Positions 36,834-49,300 of a stretch of DNA of 64,000 nucleotides are shown piece after piece. Below the pieces are notes generated by a model, which was not told the origin of the DNA, made no database searches, and saw only the letters and a program-made list of their open reading frames with translations. The stretch is taken from assembly GCA_023079485.1 (NCBI GenBank), contig CM041084.1, forward strand, positions 129,158,792 to 129,222,791, read 5' to 3'. Position numbers and translations under genes: made by a program. Origin of the DNA: Archilochus colubris (taxonomy: Eukaryota; Chordata; Aves; Apodiformes; Trochilidae). Numbering within the stretch: position 1 is the first letter of the stretch; each line of letters starts with the position of its first letter.

Positions 36834-37113
36834 CTTGCTGGTTCCTCATGGGTTTCTGGTTCCTCATGGGATTACGGGATTTAACCCTTCCTCATGGGAT
36901 TCCATACACGGGTTTTAACCCTTCCTCATGGGATTCCATCCTCCTGGCTTCCCTCTGCTCAGGAGTTTCCAATCCAAAGAGCTTGCTGGTCATACCTTTC
37001 AGGGAGAGTGTTAGCCCAGGCACTTTTTCAAATCAGGGACAATATTCCTGTTGCCAGCTCCTCACACTGCTGCTTCTTTAGACGTCTGTATGTTGCCCGC
37101 ATTCTCCACCAAA

Positions 37114-37320
37114 TGTAGCGGGAAGAGTCTTTCTTACTCCTGAGGCTCAACGAGCTGCTGGTCTCTCCATGCCTCGCACAAGAGTGAGCTTCCCTCTGTG
37201 GGTGTGTGTCCCACCTTTATTGGCCCCCTGGTAATAGGGGGCCTGCCCTAACCAGGCACAGGTGGACTCACACCCACTCTTTGGCAACTCGAGGCACCTG
37301 GTTTATCTTGTTTCTCTACA
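37114..37320 (-). repeat. Complete 5' LTR of the 682 bp element
   Basis: A 207 bp LTR. On the minus strand it begins TGTAGAGAAACAAG and ends CTTCCCGCTACA, with inverted TGTAG/CTACA termini. A poly(A) signal lies at 37216-37221 (TTTATT on +) within the block CAGGGGGCCAATAAAGG. Blocks before this signal match the solo LTR at 20758-21087. Confidence 0.8.
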
Positions 37321-38505
37321 ATAATGTATAAAATCTCTTTATTGGAGAGAAAGTATTTACTCAGAATTTTCTATTCTGCCAGTGAGTACCTCATGGTGTG
37401 TTTCTGAACTGGGGCACTTAGTTGCCTTCTGTTGCAGACCTCTGGCTCTATGTGCTTCTTAGGTTTAGGATGCTCATTTTTTTTTCAACATCTTAGCTCA
37501 TTAATGAAGAAATACAGGTAAAATTTGCACTGCTTGTGAAGTTTCCACTCGGTCTCTGTTTTCATCCATCTCTTGTGCACCTTGGTGTGCTCTTGACTAA
37601 ACTTTATCAGATCCCTTTCTGCAAGGCTGAATCTGGCTCCTCTGAGATGATCTGTTCAGAAGTCACAACAACAAAGTTTTGGTGGAAGGTGGAAGGAATC
37701 ACCATCTAAGGAAGACCACCAACAGAGGAAGTGGCCAGAAGATGAGCCTTAGCGTGCCAGTCTGTTTGTAGGCAGTGTCAGCCATGGCTTTTGAAGATGC
37801 CTTAACAAACTCATGGGCAGGAGTCATCTCTAAGTGTAGGAATTTTGCCAGTTAATTTGTTTTCCTGTGTGACAAAATATATCCATAACCTATGGCCAAA
37901 CTCATTGCCAGTCCTTGGAAATCTCCTTTATCAAACAGGATTCATTCTGCACTGTTATCTTCATGCTAGTAAGCACTGACAGTCTTCTGAAAAGGAAGCA
38001 TGAGCTGTTGCAAGTTTATATTTACAGTTGCTGTTTCTGGAATATATTCCCTTTTCATGTTTTAATTCTCTTAAGTTTTCCTGAAACCAGTATCCCTCTG
38101 ACTACAAGAACCAGTAAACTTCTGAAAAAATGGTACTGAGTGTTTATTAGGATAACATAAATATATTTGTATCTTCCTTGGACCTATTTATGTTAACAGG
38201 CTGTTGTGTGAAACAAATCTGCTTATCTTGTATTAAAAATACAAATATAAATTATTGCAGAGGTCAATAAATTTTAGATTATAATTATGAACTTCAACTA
38301 GCAGTGCTTATAAACACTATTCAGGGGCTGCTAACTGCTACTGTACTGTTTAGAGCTTTCCTGAAGTATAGCTATTATTCCATGCCAGTATATCTGCATG
38401 TTTGCAAGTGATGGGAGGGAAGCAATGCATCTGGGGGGCTGACATGGTTACAGTATCTCTTTATGTGTAGTCAGAGAGCTTATCTTCTTACCTCTTTTCT
38501 TGCAG

Positions 38506-38540
38506 TTTCACATCCTTGAATGTCCCTCTATTTCTTGAAG
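38506..38540 (+). other. MATN2: MATN2 5' UTR portion of exon 2
   Basis: 35 bases between the acceptor TTGCAG (38500-38505) and the chosen start. An in-frame TGA at 38517-38519 precedes an upstream in-frame ATG at 38520, which has T at -3. The ATG at 38541 has A at -3 and better matches the family start. Confidence 0.7.
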
Positions 38541-38673
38541 ATGAAGAAAGTGACTGCATGCTTCTTTCTGCTGTTTGGGCATACTCTGCTTTCCACTGTG
38601 TCTGTCATGGCAAAAGATCTCCCTGGTGCACATTTCACCCAAAGAAGGGATGTTAACTCACAATCTATATTGG
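38541..38673 (+). CDS. MATN2: MATN2 signal-peptide exon
   Basis: First coding exon of matrilin-2, 44 codons plus one base (phase 1 donor GTAAGT at 38674). It begins MKKVTACFFLLFGHTLLSTV, a classical signal peptide with a basic start and a hydrophobic core at residues 4-22, probably cleaved after VMA at residue 24, followed by a short linker KDLPGAHFTQRRDVNSQSIL. The layout (K-rich start, CFLL core, linker ending in LLE or ILE before a Cys) parallels mammalian matrilin-2; the basic Arg-Gly-Ser-rich linker known in mammals is shorter and less basic here. Joined to the exon at 52368 it reads [16 protein letters not shown]. The upstream ATG at 38520 would add seven residues and is not excluded. 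Confidence 0.85.
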
Positions 38674-41600
38674 GTAAGTTGCTAAAAAAATCTACAAAAA
38701 ACCCAAACACCACAACCAAATTGAGGCCATATCAAATAAAAATTATGAAAGACATGATCAGCTGGCCAAACGTTGATTGAGTTAGTTTAGAATAAAAAGG
38801 AAATTGCCATTTGCAGGAAGGAAGATGACAAATTTTGTTGACCAGTTAACATCTGCTGACAGAAGGTATTTACTTTTGAGAGACTAGATCTACTTTATGT
38901 AAGTCATATGGAATAAATATTTGCTATCCTGTTGTTGTCTTGGAGAAAAGACCTTATGTTCACTGTTTAGACAAAATGCATATTGGTCCATGGAGGTTCT
39001 GTCAAAGCTGCATTTAACCATGCCAGCATCTTTTAGCTGTCTGTATGTGCTATGCATAAGGATGATTGAGTGGAAATTGGTGGCTATTGAAATGAGGCTC
39101 ATCATTACATTATTAATGTTAATCCCTTTTTTTTTGTCAGGTTCATTTTATTTATAATATATATAATATTTTCCTCTTTTGCCAAGAAATCTGAGGACAG
39201 GATCTAGCAGCTGTAGGTTGTGGCTATTGTATTTTAAAACATCAGATTCAGCTCTCTTCTGTTGATTGTTGCCTGTACATCATCAGGCTGCTTGATGGTC
39301 AATTTGCTCACTGTTTAATTGTCATATTATAAAAACATAGCATAGGTGGGGTTTGAACAAGGCCCATCATTATGGATTCATGATGCAGATCAATAGTAGA
39401 TCTTATCAGATATCTCTATTTAGCCACTGGGAGATGTTGAGTGGCCTTCCTTCCTGTGAAGGTGACCTAACCTAGGTGAACACAAGGAGTGTGAAATGTC
39501 CTGTGGAAGATGTATTGGGAAGAAAAGACAAGAAACAAATCAAGAACGTGGGAGAAGGGATGACAGAGCAGTGAGCACCAAGTTTTATCAGTGACACCCT
39601 TCTTCGAACAAAACATAATCCTTTAAATATGTAAAATTCTGCTAAAAACCTTGCAAAATCTGCCCTTTGTTAACCTAAAACTACTGGGTTTCAGTTCCAA
39701 TAGAACAAATCTAAGTCTAAGGACAACAGATTTCCCAAAACTTCATCTTTCTCAAAACTAGTAGCAGTTGTCTTGAGACAGTCATGATTCTGCAACTGAA
39801 GTCTTAAAACCACAGCTCTGGAGATGTAGTCCATCAAAAAATGTGGCTATGGAACAGCAAAGAGAAATACCCACATTCACACTTCGCTCAGCAGGACTCT
39901 CAAACTTTCTGAAACCCTAAGTCTAAAATGTGATTCAATAGCAGCCCCTCCTCAATACATTAGGGTTCCCAACAAAGTACCCTACATGAACTTATTAATT
40001 TTTAGAAATAAACTACTCATCTCTCTAAGAATTTAATGCAATAGCAATATGGAATGGGGAGGAACTAAAGTTTTCACGTATTTCAGCTTGCCTTTTATCT
40101 CTATGATTTAAAAAATAGCTTCAATAGCCTCTTTTCTTATTTGAAATAGTGGGAAATATATTCAAATAATTACCACTCATTAAAAATCAAAATTTATACA
40201 TTAAATTATTTCCTTCTTTCAAAAGCCAAGCAGTTTGTGTTCTCTGCATTTGGAAAATTCTGGATACCTATTCAGTTTGGCATGTACAGGATGCAAACAA
40301 TTCTGGCAGCTCTGTCTGAAAGAACCTTTTCAAGACATTAAATGATGCAAGAAACTTGGGACATTTTCTGGTCCAACCCATAAAAGTACGTGGCAGTTTG
40401 GAGTCAGACTCTTGGGCCTTGCATTCCAGTACAATAAATTAGGTCACCTTCTTCAAATTCAGCAGTGCACATAAGCAGTGGCATGGCTCAAAACGTGTCT
40501 CTCTGTAAAGAACAGAATGTGTAAAATGTGTACCACTCTGCTGGAAAGCTGTGGTGTTCCTTTAAATGACATGAAAAAGAGCAGTGCCAAACCACTATGT
40601 CAGTGACATCAAGTATAACACTTAGTAAAATCACCCCAGATTTGCAGCAATTTAACAGGGGTTAGAAGCAGTCCTATTCTCTATGATATATTATAAATAG
40701 AAGTGGTGATGACAAATGCTGCTGTTGTGGAAAGACTTGGTTGGCAAGTTAAAAGTGAGCAATATAGCTGCAAAGAGTGAACAGATACGTGGAAAAGCAA
40801 TAACAGTTCAAGTTGTTTTTTTTAGGTGGAGGCATCTCCTATTTCTAAGGGTAAAATGAAGGATTATGCAATGTAATTATTAGTAGCATTAAAATAATTT
40901 TTGTCCTTTTTTCTTCATTTTAACATTTTTCTTCATTTTTTAAACAAAATTGTATTACTTACTGGTACAACTAGTAGTGGCCATGTACAGAAGTAAAAGT
41001 CCTTGCTTCAGGAAACTGTCAACAAAAATAAGCAAACTGAAACAGACAAAAAATCCTGTGGGGTTGTCTACATACAGATAAAAGTACTTTGGTATCCAAC
41101 TTTAGGAGGATTTATTTCTTTTGGCAGTCATGCACTAATACTTCATAGATTTCTTAACTGTTTTGTTAGGGCTAATACCCTATATGTTTTTATAAAGGTT
41201 TCAGAAGAAATGAGCAATATCTTCTTTGTTTTTCTTGTCTCTGGTCTTTCTGCTAAACCTCAATGTATGTTGTTTTAATTTAGGAGATCTTTGCAGCACA
41301 TATTGTTGTTAAAATTCTTATTGCTATAGCTTATAATGTCCATTAAGGACCAGAAATCATTTGTGCCAGGATTCATTTGATCTAAATTTTTTTGAAATTT
41401 CCCTGTAGGGACCTTGAAAGCCAAACTGCATTGAAAAGGATCAGATTTGCAATTTTTTTTTCTTTAAACACTGAATCAAACTTCAGAGTATTTAGAACTT
41501 GTCAATTGTTCCAACTTAATTAAATTTGTTAATATTTTCTTATATCTTTTTTGCAGTATAGTAGTTGTGTAGTTGCTTTAGAGATAGAAAGTATACATGT

Positions 41601-42062
41601 GTTTCTCATAATAATAGCATTTGTATTAGATTGCTGGAAAATATTGTTTTAATATAGGTGTATTTATGCTTTAAAGGATTGCTTCCTTAGTTCTGCAAGA
41701 TCATGGGAAGTAACAGAAAGAAAAATGATGGTTTGTTTGTCTTTCCTGTAGCACAGTGTTCTTCTCACTCCTTATGTGATGTATGAATTAAATCTTGCTC
41801 TTTCCCCTCATCAGTAATTTGGTCTTGAGTATTGGATCTTTGCCTTATCCTGACTCTTTAAAGAAAATTAATATTTCAGTTTAGAATCTTCTGTTTTAAA
41901 GGCTTTACCAGAGCTATGGAGAGTTTTTTCTGAGCGCTCTGATGAAATAATTTCTCTCTCTGAGCATACCTTCTCTGTTAGGTTACATGTAGATCACTGA
42001 AAGCACAGTTTGCCAGCTTAGCATTGCTTTTTGGATACTGAAGAAAGCAGTAATGGAACTAT

Positions 42063-42257
42063 CATAGAATCATAGAATCATAGAATTGTTGGCTGGGTTG
42101 GAAGGGACCTCAGAGATCATCAAGTCCAACCCTTGAACCACCGTTGCGGTTGCTAGACCATGGCACTGAGTGCCACATCCAGTCTCTTTTTAAATAACTC
42201 CAGGGATGGAGAATCCACTACTTCCCTGGGCAGCCCATTCCAATGCTTGATCACTGG
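42063..42257 (-). mobile_element. CR1 3' fragment, minus strand
   Basis: CATAGAAT units at the left end, then GGCTGGGTTGGAAGGGACCT, GTCCAACCCTTGAACC, GGCACTGAGTGCCACATCCA and GGGCAGCCCATTCCAATGC: the reverse of the CR1 3' UTR and the last ~25 codons of ORF2, truncated near 42257. Confidence 0.94.
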
Positions 42258-45200
42258 ATTAAAAGATAAAATTATGTCCACTATGTTAGCTAATGCCCTT
42301 CAGATATAACTGAGATGGACTTCTGCACCTAAACAGACTGACCAAGAGCTATGTCAGCTGTGGTGATTTCCATACTGTGATCTCAAGGCCACAGACAGAG
42401 ATGCACAACACCTTTCAGAAGGTTCCATGTTCAGAAAGCAAAACGTGCCCAGTCCTTGCAAGTTGTAGCTTTTTTTGGTGCTTGATGTTGTGGGGTTTTT
42501 TTGGTGAAGCAGATGGAGTCCTACACCCTATTGCATCTTAGTCTTTTATTATAAAATAAAGTGACATTTCAACATTGTGGAAAAAACAGAAGTTTCTGTG
42601 TTGTTTTTTCTTTTTTTTGTTTTGTTTTTTTTCTTATGAACTCTGTTCTTGCAAACTGGGCATGTATTTCACATGGGCATATTTCTTTGGAGAGCACTGA
42701 AGTGTATGCATGGGAATAATTGAATAAGCTATAGAATAGTATTTTAAGAAATAACATTCCTTCTGTTCCTTAGGAATATAAAACATGCACCTACCTGGTT
42801 TTGAAAATAACTATTTATGTGAGGTGAAAAGCTAATTTAGAGGGCATCCCTTTAGCTACTACATAATACCAAAAGAAAGGAACTACAAGAGATTAAGTGA
42901 TACTGCACAAAATTGAAACAGAGAGGGGAAAGGATGCCAAGAAGGAAATGTACTTGGCTCCTGTTCAGCAGAAACTGCTGCTAAATGCAAATGTCCCTGT
43001 CTGTGTTAAATTATGTTTTGTGACAAAATTTATAATGATTTATCTCTTGGTTTTCTGTATATGATTCCACTGATAATTTGAAGGGAAGTAATATGAAGTA
43101 CGTAGAGTGCTCTCTAAATTTATGAATCACTTGCTTCAGTCAGTTAAAATTATTCCATACATTCTTACATACAACCCAGTTCTTAAACTTCTGTGTATTT
43201 AACTTTAGGGCTCATAAGGATAATGAAGCTAATCATTCTGAGTTCGTTTTTAGCTGCAAATCAGAGGGAAAAATACGTGACAAACATCTGATCCATGGTG
43301 CTTCTGTGGAGCACAGATAAGATTTGTCTAGTTTTGGTTAAATTCATTGTACATTTATACACAAAGAGCTGGTCAGAGACCTCTAAATCCAGCTAATGTG
43401 GACTGCTGAGCAAACGTGGGATGATAACTGCTGTAAGAAACTCATTCACAGCTGCAGCATCTGTGTGTATGTGCTATTTCTTCACATAAATACAACCATG
43501 CCAAGTTTTTTTTTTTTTGTCCTCAAACATGTTAAGTAGACTCATTGAAACTGAAGTCTGCATTGCAGTTGAAGTCAGAATTGTGTCACGATAACTACGT
43601 CATCTGTTTGTCATACTAGCCTGGTACAGGAGCTGAGGAGATCAAAACTATTCCAGGCACCAGGTAGATAGAAAGAGCTTAAAAATTACATCTTTTTAAA
43701 CATCCTGTATTAGGTTAAAATATGAGCAAAATCCTAACAAAACTTCTTAAGTATATGAGGTAATCAAATACATATCAATTTAGACTTTCTCTAATCAAAA
43801 CATAAAATTACCATATAAATAGAGATGTGCAGTATTTGGAAAGAGAAAAAGCAAATCATTTTACAGTCAGAAATCACCTGTTTCGTCCTTCTGAGGTATG
43901 TAGGTAACATCTTACAATTGTGCCTCAGGGCAGTAGTAGCTACTGCATGTTTTGCTTCCTAGAGGTGGCTGTCTCAATAGCTGAGAGGTCTCTTGTCAGC
44001 TAAGTGCCAGCTTGCACCTCAGTCTCTCAGCTGCTGGCCTCTCCCCTGAAATAGCTGTTGTCCATTATCTACCTGGCTGGAACCTAAAACAGTAGCGGGA
44101 AGGTTGCACTTGCTCAGACCACCCCTCTCTTTCAGGTTTCTGGGTTTTGTTTGCTGTGGGAGACCCTCTCTCTGAGTCTTGGTAGCCTGGCTTCTTGTGG
44201 AGGCTCTGCCTCCCCCAGCCCCTAACAGAGGTCCTGGAGTCTGGGAAGGTGAGATATGAACAGCTATCATATCCCTGACAACCCTACAGAAGCTCTTATC
44301 CCCTCAGCAGGCCCAGCTGGTGAGCCATGAGGGCTGGCTGGGACCATGACAAACCCCAAGGATTTGTGTCCTGTTGTGTGTGCCTTCATCTGCAGCCAAT
44401 TGTCATGGAGATCAGAAAGTCTGGATTTTGGTCTGTGTTAGTAATTTTTAATCACATAACATTCTGCTTGCCAACTTTCATATTTAGAATTCATTATTAA
44501 TTTTCAAGTCATGTATCAAATAGCATTCACTTTTAAGCAAATTAAAGGGCAATTCAGTAACTAATGTGATAGGGGATGTGATTCTATTTCTAGCAGCACA
44601 AGGAATTTTCTTGTGTTTCTTTAATGCGTAAATATTTCCTCAAGCAAAGCCTTTTCTTTTCACTCCTTCCTCTTCTGTTTTCTTATTCTCTTATCTTTTT
44701 CACCCCCTTTTTTCTTCTTTTTCCTTTTAATTTTTTTAAGTGATTTGTAAGGTTTCCATAAGGAAGAAAGAATATACGTTGCTACAGAAAAAATTGTTTT
44801 GTACTAAGCTGCAAAATGCTCTTTGTATTTCTGAAATTTTGTTACAACCCCCACAAATTACTGTGAAATTTCTGTTTGAAAAGGAGTTTGCCTTGACAAT
44901 AATACACTGAGTAAAATAACAAACAATTTTTGTGTGTAAATTCTTAAAGAACTCAGTCTCCTCTGTGCATTTTGTATTGAAGGAAGATCAGGCCAAAAGG
45001 AAGGATGCTCAATGTTTAAAAGTGGTGTTTTGGGCTCACTGTGACTACTTTCACTTAATAATGTGAACATATGTGACAGATTATTTGAAAATCTTGGAAA
45101 CAGCATTTGCATAACTTGAGGAATGACTCATTTTTAGGCAGAAGTAGATAATCAGATACTATTGTGAATGAAGACAACATGCTTTTTGTTTGCTTTGGAA

Positions 45201-45970
45201 GGTAGAAGACACTGTCAACTTAAATAAGTTCTGTTGAACTGGTAGAACCAATGGTTTGCCAGTGGGCACAATGTCCCACATATTTTTGGGACAGAGGGAA
45301 ATACTACATGGTAATATCCCTTGGTGCTGTTTCTGAAACTATTCTGGAAGAGAGTCTTAGATGGTTACCAATAGATAGAAATCCGTGGTTTCAGGTCTGC
45401 TGATCAATGAGTAATGGTTGTTAACAGTTTTCCCTGTAAACAAAGATATGGGTGACTTAAAAAAAAAGTAGGGACAGGAGCTTTTAAAACATGAAGCTAA
45501 TGTCCTGAAACCAGAGCAGCACAAACTCAGTATGGTCTCAGTTTTTCACTGAATTTTTTATGCTGCTATTAACAGTTACTTACTCTAAGGAAGTTACTTT
45601 AAGATATTAATCTGTCTCCTTCCAACAGCGCTGCAAGTAGCTCAGGCAAGATTGGAGTTTCAGATCTTCAAGGAGAAAGATACAAGCATCATCTTCATCT
45701 GTACAGTCACCTTCGTCTTGATTTGCTGTTTTAGAGATGTTTGCAGGAAAATACAGAGTCACGGGCAGAGTAAATAACTCAAGGCTGTTGGTGGGAACTG
45801 GATTCATGGTAGCATTAACTGTGTCACTACAGGGTTTCTCCATCAGGGGTCAGAAAACTTAATTCCTCTCCTCTCATGGCTGTGAGCTGTGCTCAGCTGA
45901 GAGCACATGGTATTTGTTTCTGATGGGGAGTAGTGGGTGGATGTTGGTACTTCCAGGACCGGCATGCACA

Positions 45971-46300
45971 TCATAGAATCATGGAGTGTGTTGTGTTGGA
46001 AGGGACCTTTAAAAGTCACCTAGTCCAGCCCCACTGCAGTGAGCAGGGACACCTTTAACTAGATCAGGTTGCATAGAGCCCCATCAAGTCTGATCCTGAA
46101 TATCTCCAGGAACTGGACCTCCACCATCTCTGTGGGCAACCTGTTCCAGTGTTTCACCATCCTCATAGTAGGGAGCTTCTTCCTAATACCCAATCTAAAT
46201 CTATCCTGCTCCAGTTTCAGGCCATATTCCCTCATCCTATCACTACACGCTCTTGTAAACAGTTCCTCCTCAGCTTTCTTGTGGGCTCCAGAAGGGTATC
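45971..46300 (-). mobile_element. CR1 fragment of a different subfamily, minus strand
   Basis: It starts TCATAGAATCATGGAGTGTG and continues TTGGAAGGGACCTTTAAAAG, then GCAACCTGTTCCAGTGTTTC and CTTCCTAATACCCAATCTAA. The order matches CR1, but the 3' UTR wording (CTTTAAAAGTCACCTAGTCCAGCC) differs from the other copies in this window, pointing to a separate CR1 subfamily. Similarity fades at about 46300. Confidence 0.85.
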
Positions 46301-49300
46301 AGGAACCTCCATCCAGGTGTTCTCCTGCCTGCAGGGGAAAGCAACCCACTTCCCAGTCCTCCTGCCACAAAAGCAGGTTGGTCTCCTATCAGGAACCCCA
46401 GCAGTTTCTATCTCAGTACAGCTGAAATACGCAAAAACAACAGAGGAACTTGAGAGTATCCTTACACTGTCCTTTGACTTGATGTCTAAGAGCACCCATC
46501 TCAGAAAAAGTTTGGGACTCTGGAATTAGTGGAATTTTATATTAATAATTGCCTGTTGTTTTGGGTAGAATAACAGGGAAAGAATAGAAACAGTGAGGTG
46601 ACATGAGAAAGAGGGAATGAATCCTCTTCAAGTGACTGATAACGGAGCATTTGTATGTAAAAGGAAATGGAAATCTCTGGAAAAGAGCCTATTGCTGTAC
46701 AGCTCTTCCAGAAATTTTGGAAGTTTAGAAAAGATTTTGTCAGAAGCAATAAAGAGATATCTGGAGGCTCTGTTCCATTTAGAGTGTTCCCAGATGAAGA
46801 AATTTGTAAGAAGGAATGGGTGAGCTGCCAAGCTCATAATAAATCTCTGGGTTAGGGCCAGAGGCCTATGAGTTTGGGGAAAGGCTCAGAGCAGGGGTGG
46901 GGCCCAGGGCAAGTCTTGGACCCAGGATCTGTCCCGGAGCTGATAAGAGTCACCTGCAGAACTGAGTGAGCACATATGTATGCCAGGAAAGCTCTACTGA
47001 GCAGTTTCTAAAGTTTATTTCAAGAACCAGTATCATATATCTTAAATCCACCATACCACCCTTTGCCCTTCTTTGAATTCAAATGAGAAAACAGAAAAGG
47101 GTTGGAAGTTAACTAGCACAGAATGTCTCATGAGAGCCAAGAAGTGCTTGGATTTATTGCTATTCTTCATTTACTCTTGGCAACCACCACAAAGTATGTC
47201 TTGGAAAACAGGAACAACTTTACTATGTACTTCATGGTCCATCCTTGCAAATGAAGCCTCTGCAGTTTCCTAGGTGTATGTAGGTAACACATAGATCTGT
47301 CTTTCTTCCCACCAGAGCATCTTGCTCTTGGTATATTTATGAATTAATTGCAAATTTGGTATTCTTGTATAATTGTATGGCATGAAATTAAACATTCCTG
47401 ATGATCTGAGAAATCTTGTGAAAATATCTGAGAACCTGTCAAACCTAATCTTTCTGGATGGATGCCTACCTTGGGGAAAGAATTCTGGACTATAAGAACA
47501 AATATTTGACAGCCAGCAAATTCATACATTTTGAAACAAATTTGGTAGGAGTTATACCAAAATTTATAAAAAAAACTGTGAAGAAAATTAAGGTTGACGG
47601 CTAGAGGGAAAAACCCAAAATTACAATAAAATAAGAGATTTAGGAAACTTTATAATGTGCTAGCTGAAATAATAGTTTTCTTTTTTATTTAATTCTGGGT
47701 GAAGGGTTTTGCTTTGTTATTCAAAGATAAAATTAAAAAATAAACCTGGTGTTATTGCTGGCAATAACATGTAGGTTTTTTGTATATACATTACTGTGGA
47801 GTGAGATAAGGAACAGTTATTGCGTCCTAAGATTACCACTAATGGATTACCTGTTCAGGCAATAATTTTTCAATTATCTAATTTTTTCATAAGTGATCTC
47901 ATCCTTCCTTTTTACTTAAATTGCCTTAATTGGTAACAAAAATCTTAATTGAACTAGTATTTATTCTTATAAATTACTTTTCCAATGTCTTAAGATTACT
48001 GTAGTATTTACCAAACTGAGCTAACTTCCTTTTGCTCTGTGTACTGCAGTAGCCTTCTTTAATATTTATCCATACTCATGCATTAGGATAAAGGTCTACA
48101 TAACCAAATAAGTAATAACCAGATGAAAAAAAAATGGTATTAAGGGATCATAAAGAGGTAGGAAAACAATAGAAAATAAAGAGCTCATTTTTAAACAATC
48201 AATCTTTTCAAGAGAATTAGCTTGCAAAAACTGTTCAAAAATCACTTGGGTCCTTTGTGTTCTGCTTGAATATCCCAAAATGGAAATGTTTGAGGAAATT
48301 AAACATTGCCTGGGGACATTCTTGGGCACTGGGACTCCACCATGATTGCTGCTGTTAAATTGCTGGAGCTGTCTCTGTCCCCCAGGGGTTGGCAGTCCCC
48401 AAGCAATCCCTGCACACAAGGCTGCGGGGAGCAGGGGTTATTCCCAGGAGGCAGCCCGTGTACAGCCACTCTGTTTTGACAGCAAGGTGAGCTTAATACA
48501 GTGGATATTGAGCTTAGCTTGTGCCTTGGGCTGCTCTGTGGCACTGAGACCAGTGGTCTGAAGCATCCTGCTTCTGCCCAAATACTCTGAGCTCGCAGAG
48601 TGGTTGCATCCATGGTGCTTATTAGGATGAGTCCTTGGCTCGCGCTGCTTCCCATATCATGCCTGAGGATTGTTTGAGAAAAATGTTAATTGTCCTAGGC
48701 CAAACAATACCAAGAACTCTTCTAATGATTTCACAGCCTAGAAGAGTAATTTCCAGTGCCCAGGAAAACTCCCTGGTGCTGCAATAGTTGTACTAAGACA
48801 ATGTGGCAATGGTTGGAATTAAGCTGAGAGGGTTCAAGCACACTCTGAGATGGAGACCCTGAGTGGGTGAGCAAAGTCAAAGCAGTGTGAGCTTTGTCAA
48901 GGCCAAAGTAGAGTTTCAGGCCTCAGCATGATTTGCTTTGAGAAAGGAGCAGAAGGAAAGCTGCAGGGATTAGATAAAATAATTTAATGGAATTTTCAGC
49001 TTTAGAGGAACAATGCTTAATGTAAAATATTCCTTTAAGCTCTGTTTTATGTATCTGTGTAATTGGATCCCAGCTGGATTCTTTGAGGGAGAGCTGAAAT
49101 TTCCTTGCATTGTTAATTTTCCAAAGGTGGCATCACTGTAGCTGTCATCTACAGGCAAACTGGGTATTGAGTGGAGGAAAAGAATGTACTTACTATTGGC
49201 TTGACCTTTCCTTCCCTTACCTTGTCTGTCCTTGTCTGGCCTCTCCTGGCTGTGCCTTGCCCTTGAATAATGCAACTCAAACTGAGGGTTTTTTTAACTT

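Larger units (their letters stand above)
36633..37326 (-). mobile_element. Non-autonomous retrovirus-like element with 6 bp TSD
   Basis: A 682 bp element (36639-37320) in reverse orientation, flanked by the exact direct repeat ATAATG at 36633-36638 and 37321-37326. On the minus strand it reads: complete LTR (37320 to 37114), a TTTGGTGGAGAATGCGGGC stretch at the primer-binding-site position, a short leader with imperfect repeats, 45 bp tandem repeats, and a last ~86 bp that repeat only the 3' portion of the LTR and end CCCGCTACA. It has no gag, pro, pol or env sequence, so it depended on another virus for mobility. The shared 86 bp differ by several substitutions, mostly transitions, and a one-base length difference, so it is not young. 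Confidence 0.8.
29788..38505 (+). other. MATN2: MATN2 intron 1 (inferred)
   Basis: Sequence between the CpG-island donor and the acceptor TTTTCTTGCAG ending at 38505. It contains an old CR1 tail (31955), a reverse CR1 tail (33041) and the non-autonomous retrovirus-like element at 36639-37320. The stretches 30121-31950, 33185-36630 and 37330-38500 show no further recognisable feature. Confidence 0.5.

Noticed and set aside
38520..38540. Upstream in-frame ATG for MATN2
   Set aside because: It has T at -3 and sits directly after an in-frame TGA. The ATG at 38541 gives the family-like MKKVTAC start with A at -3, so it was preferred; the upstream ATG cannot be fully excluded.
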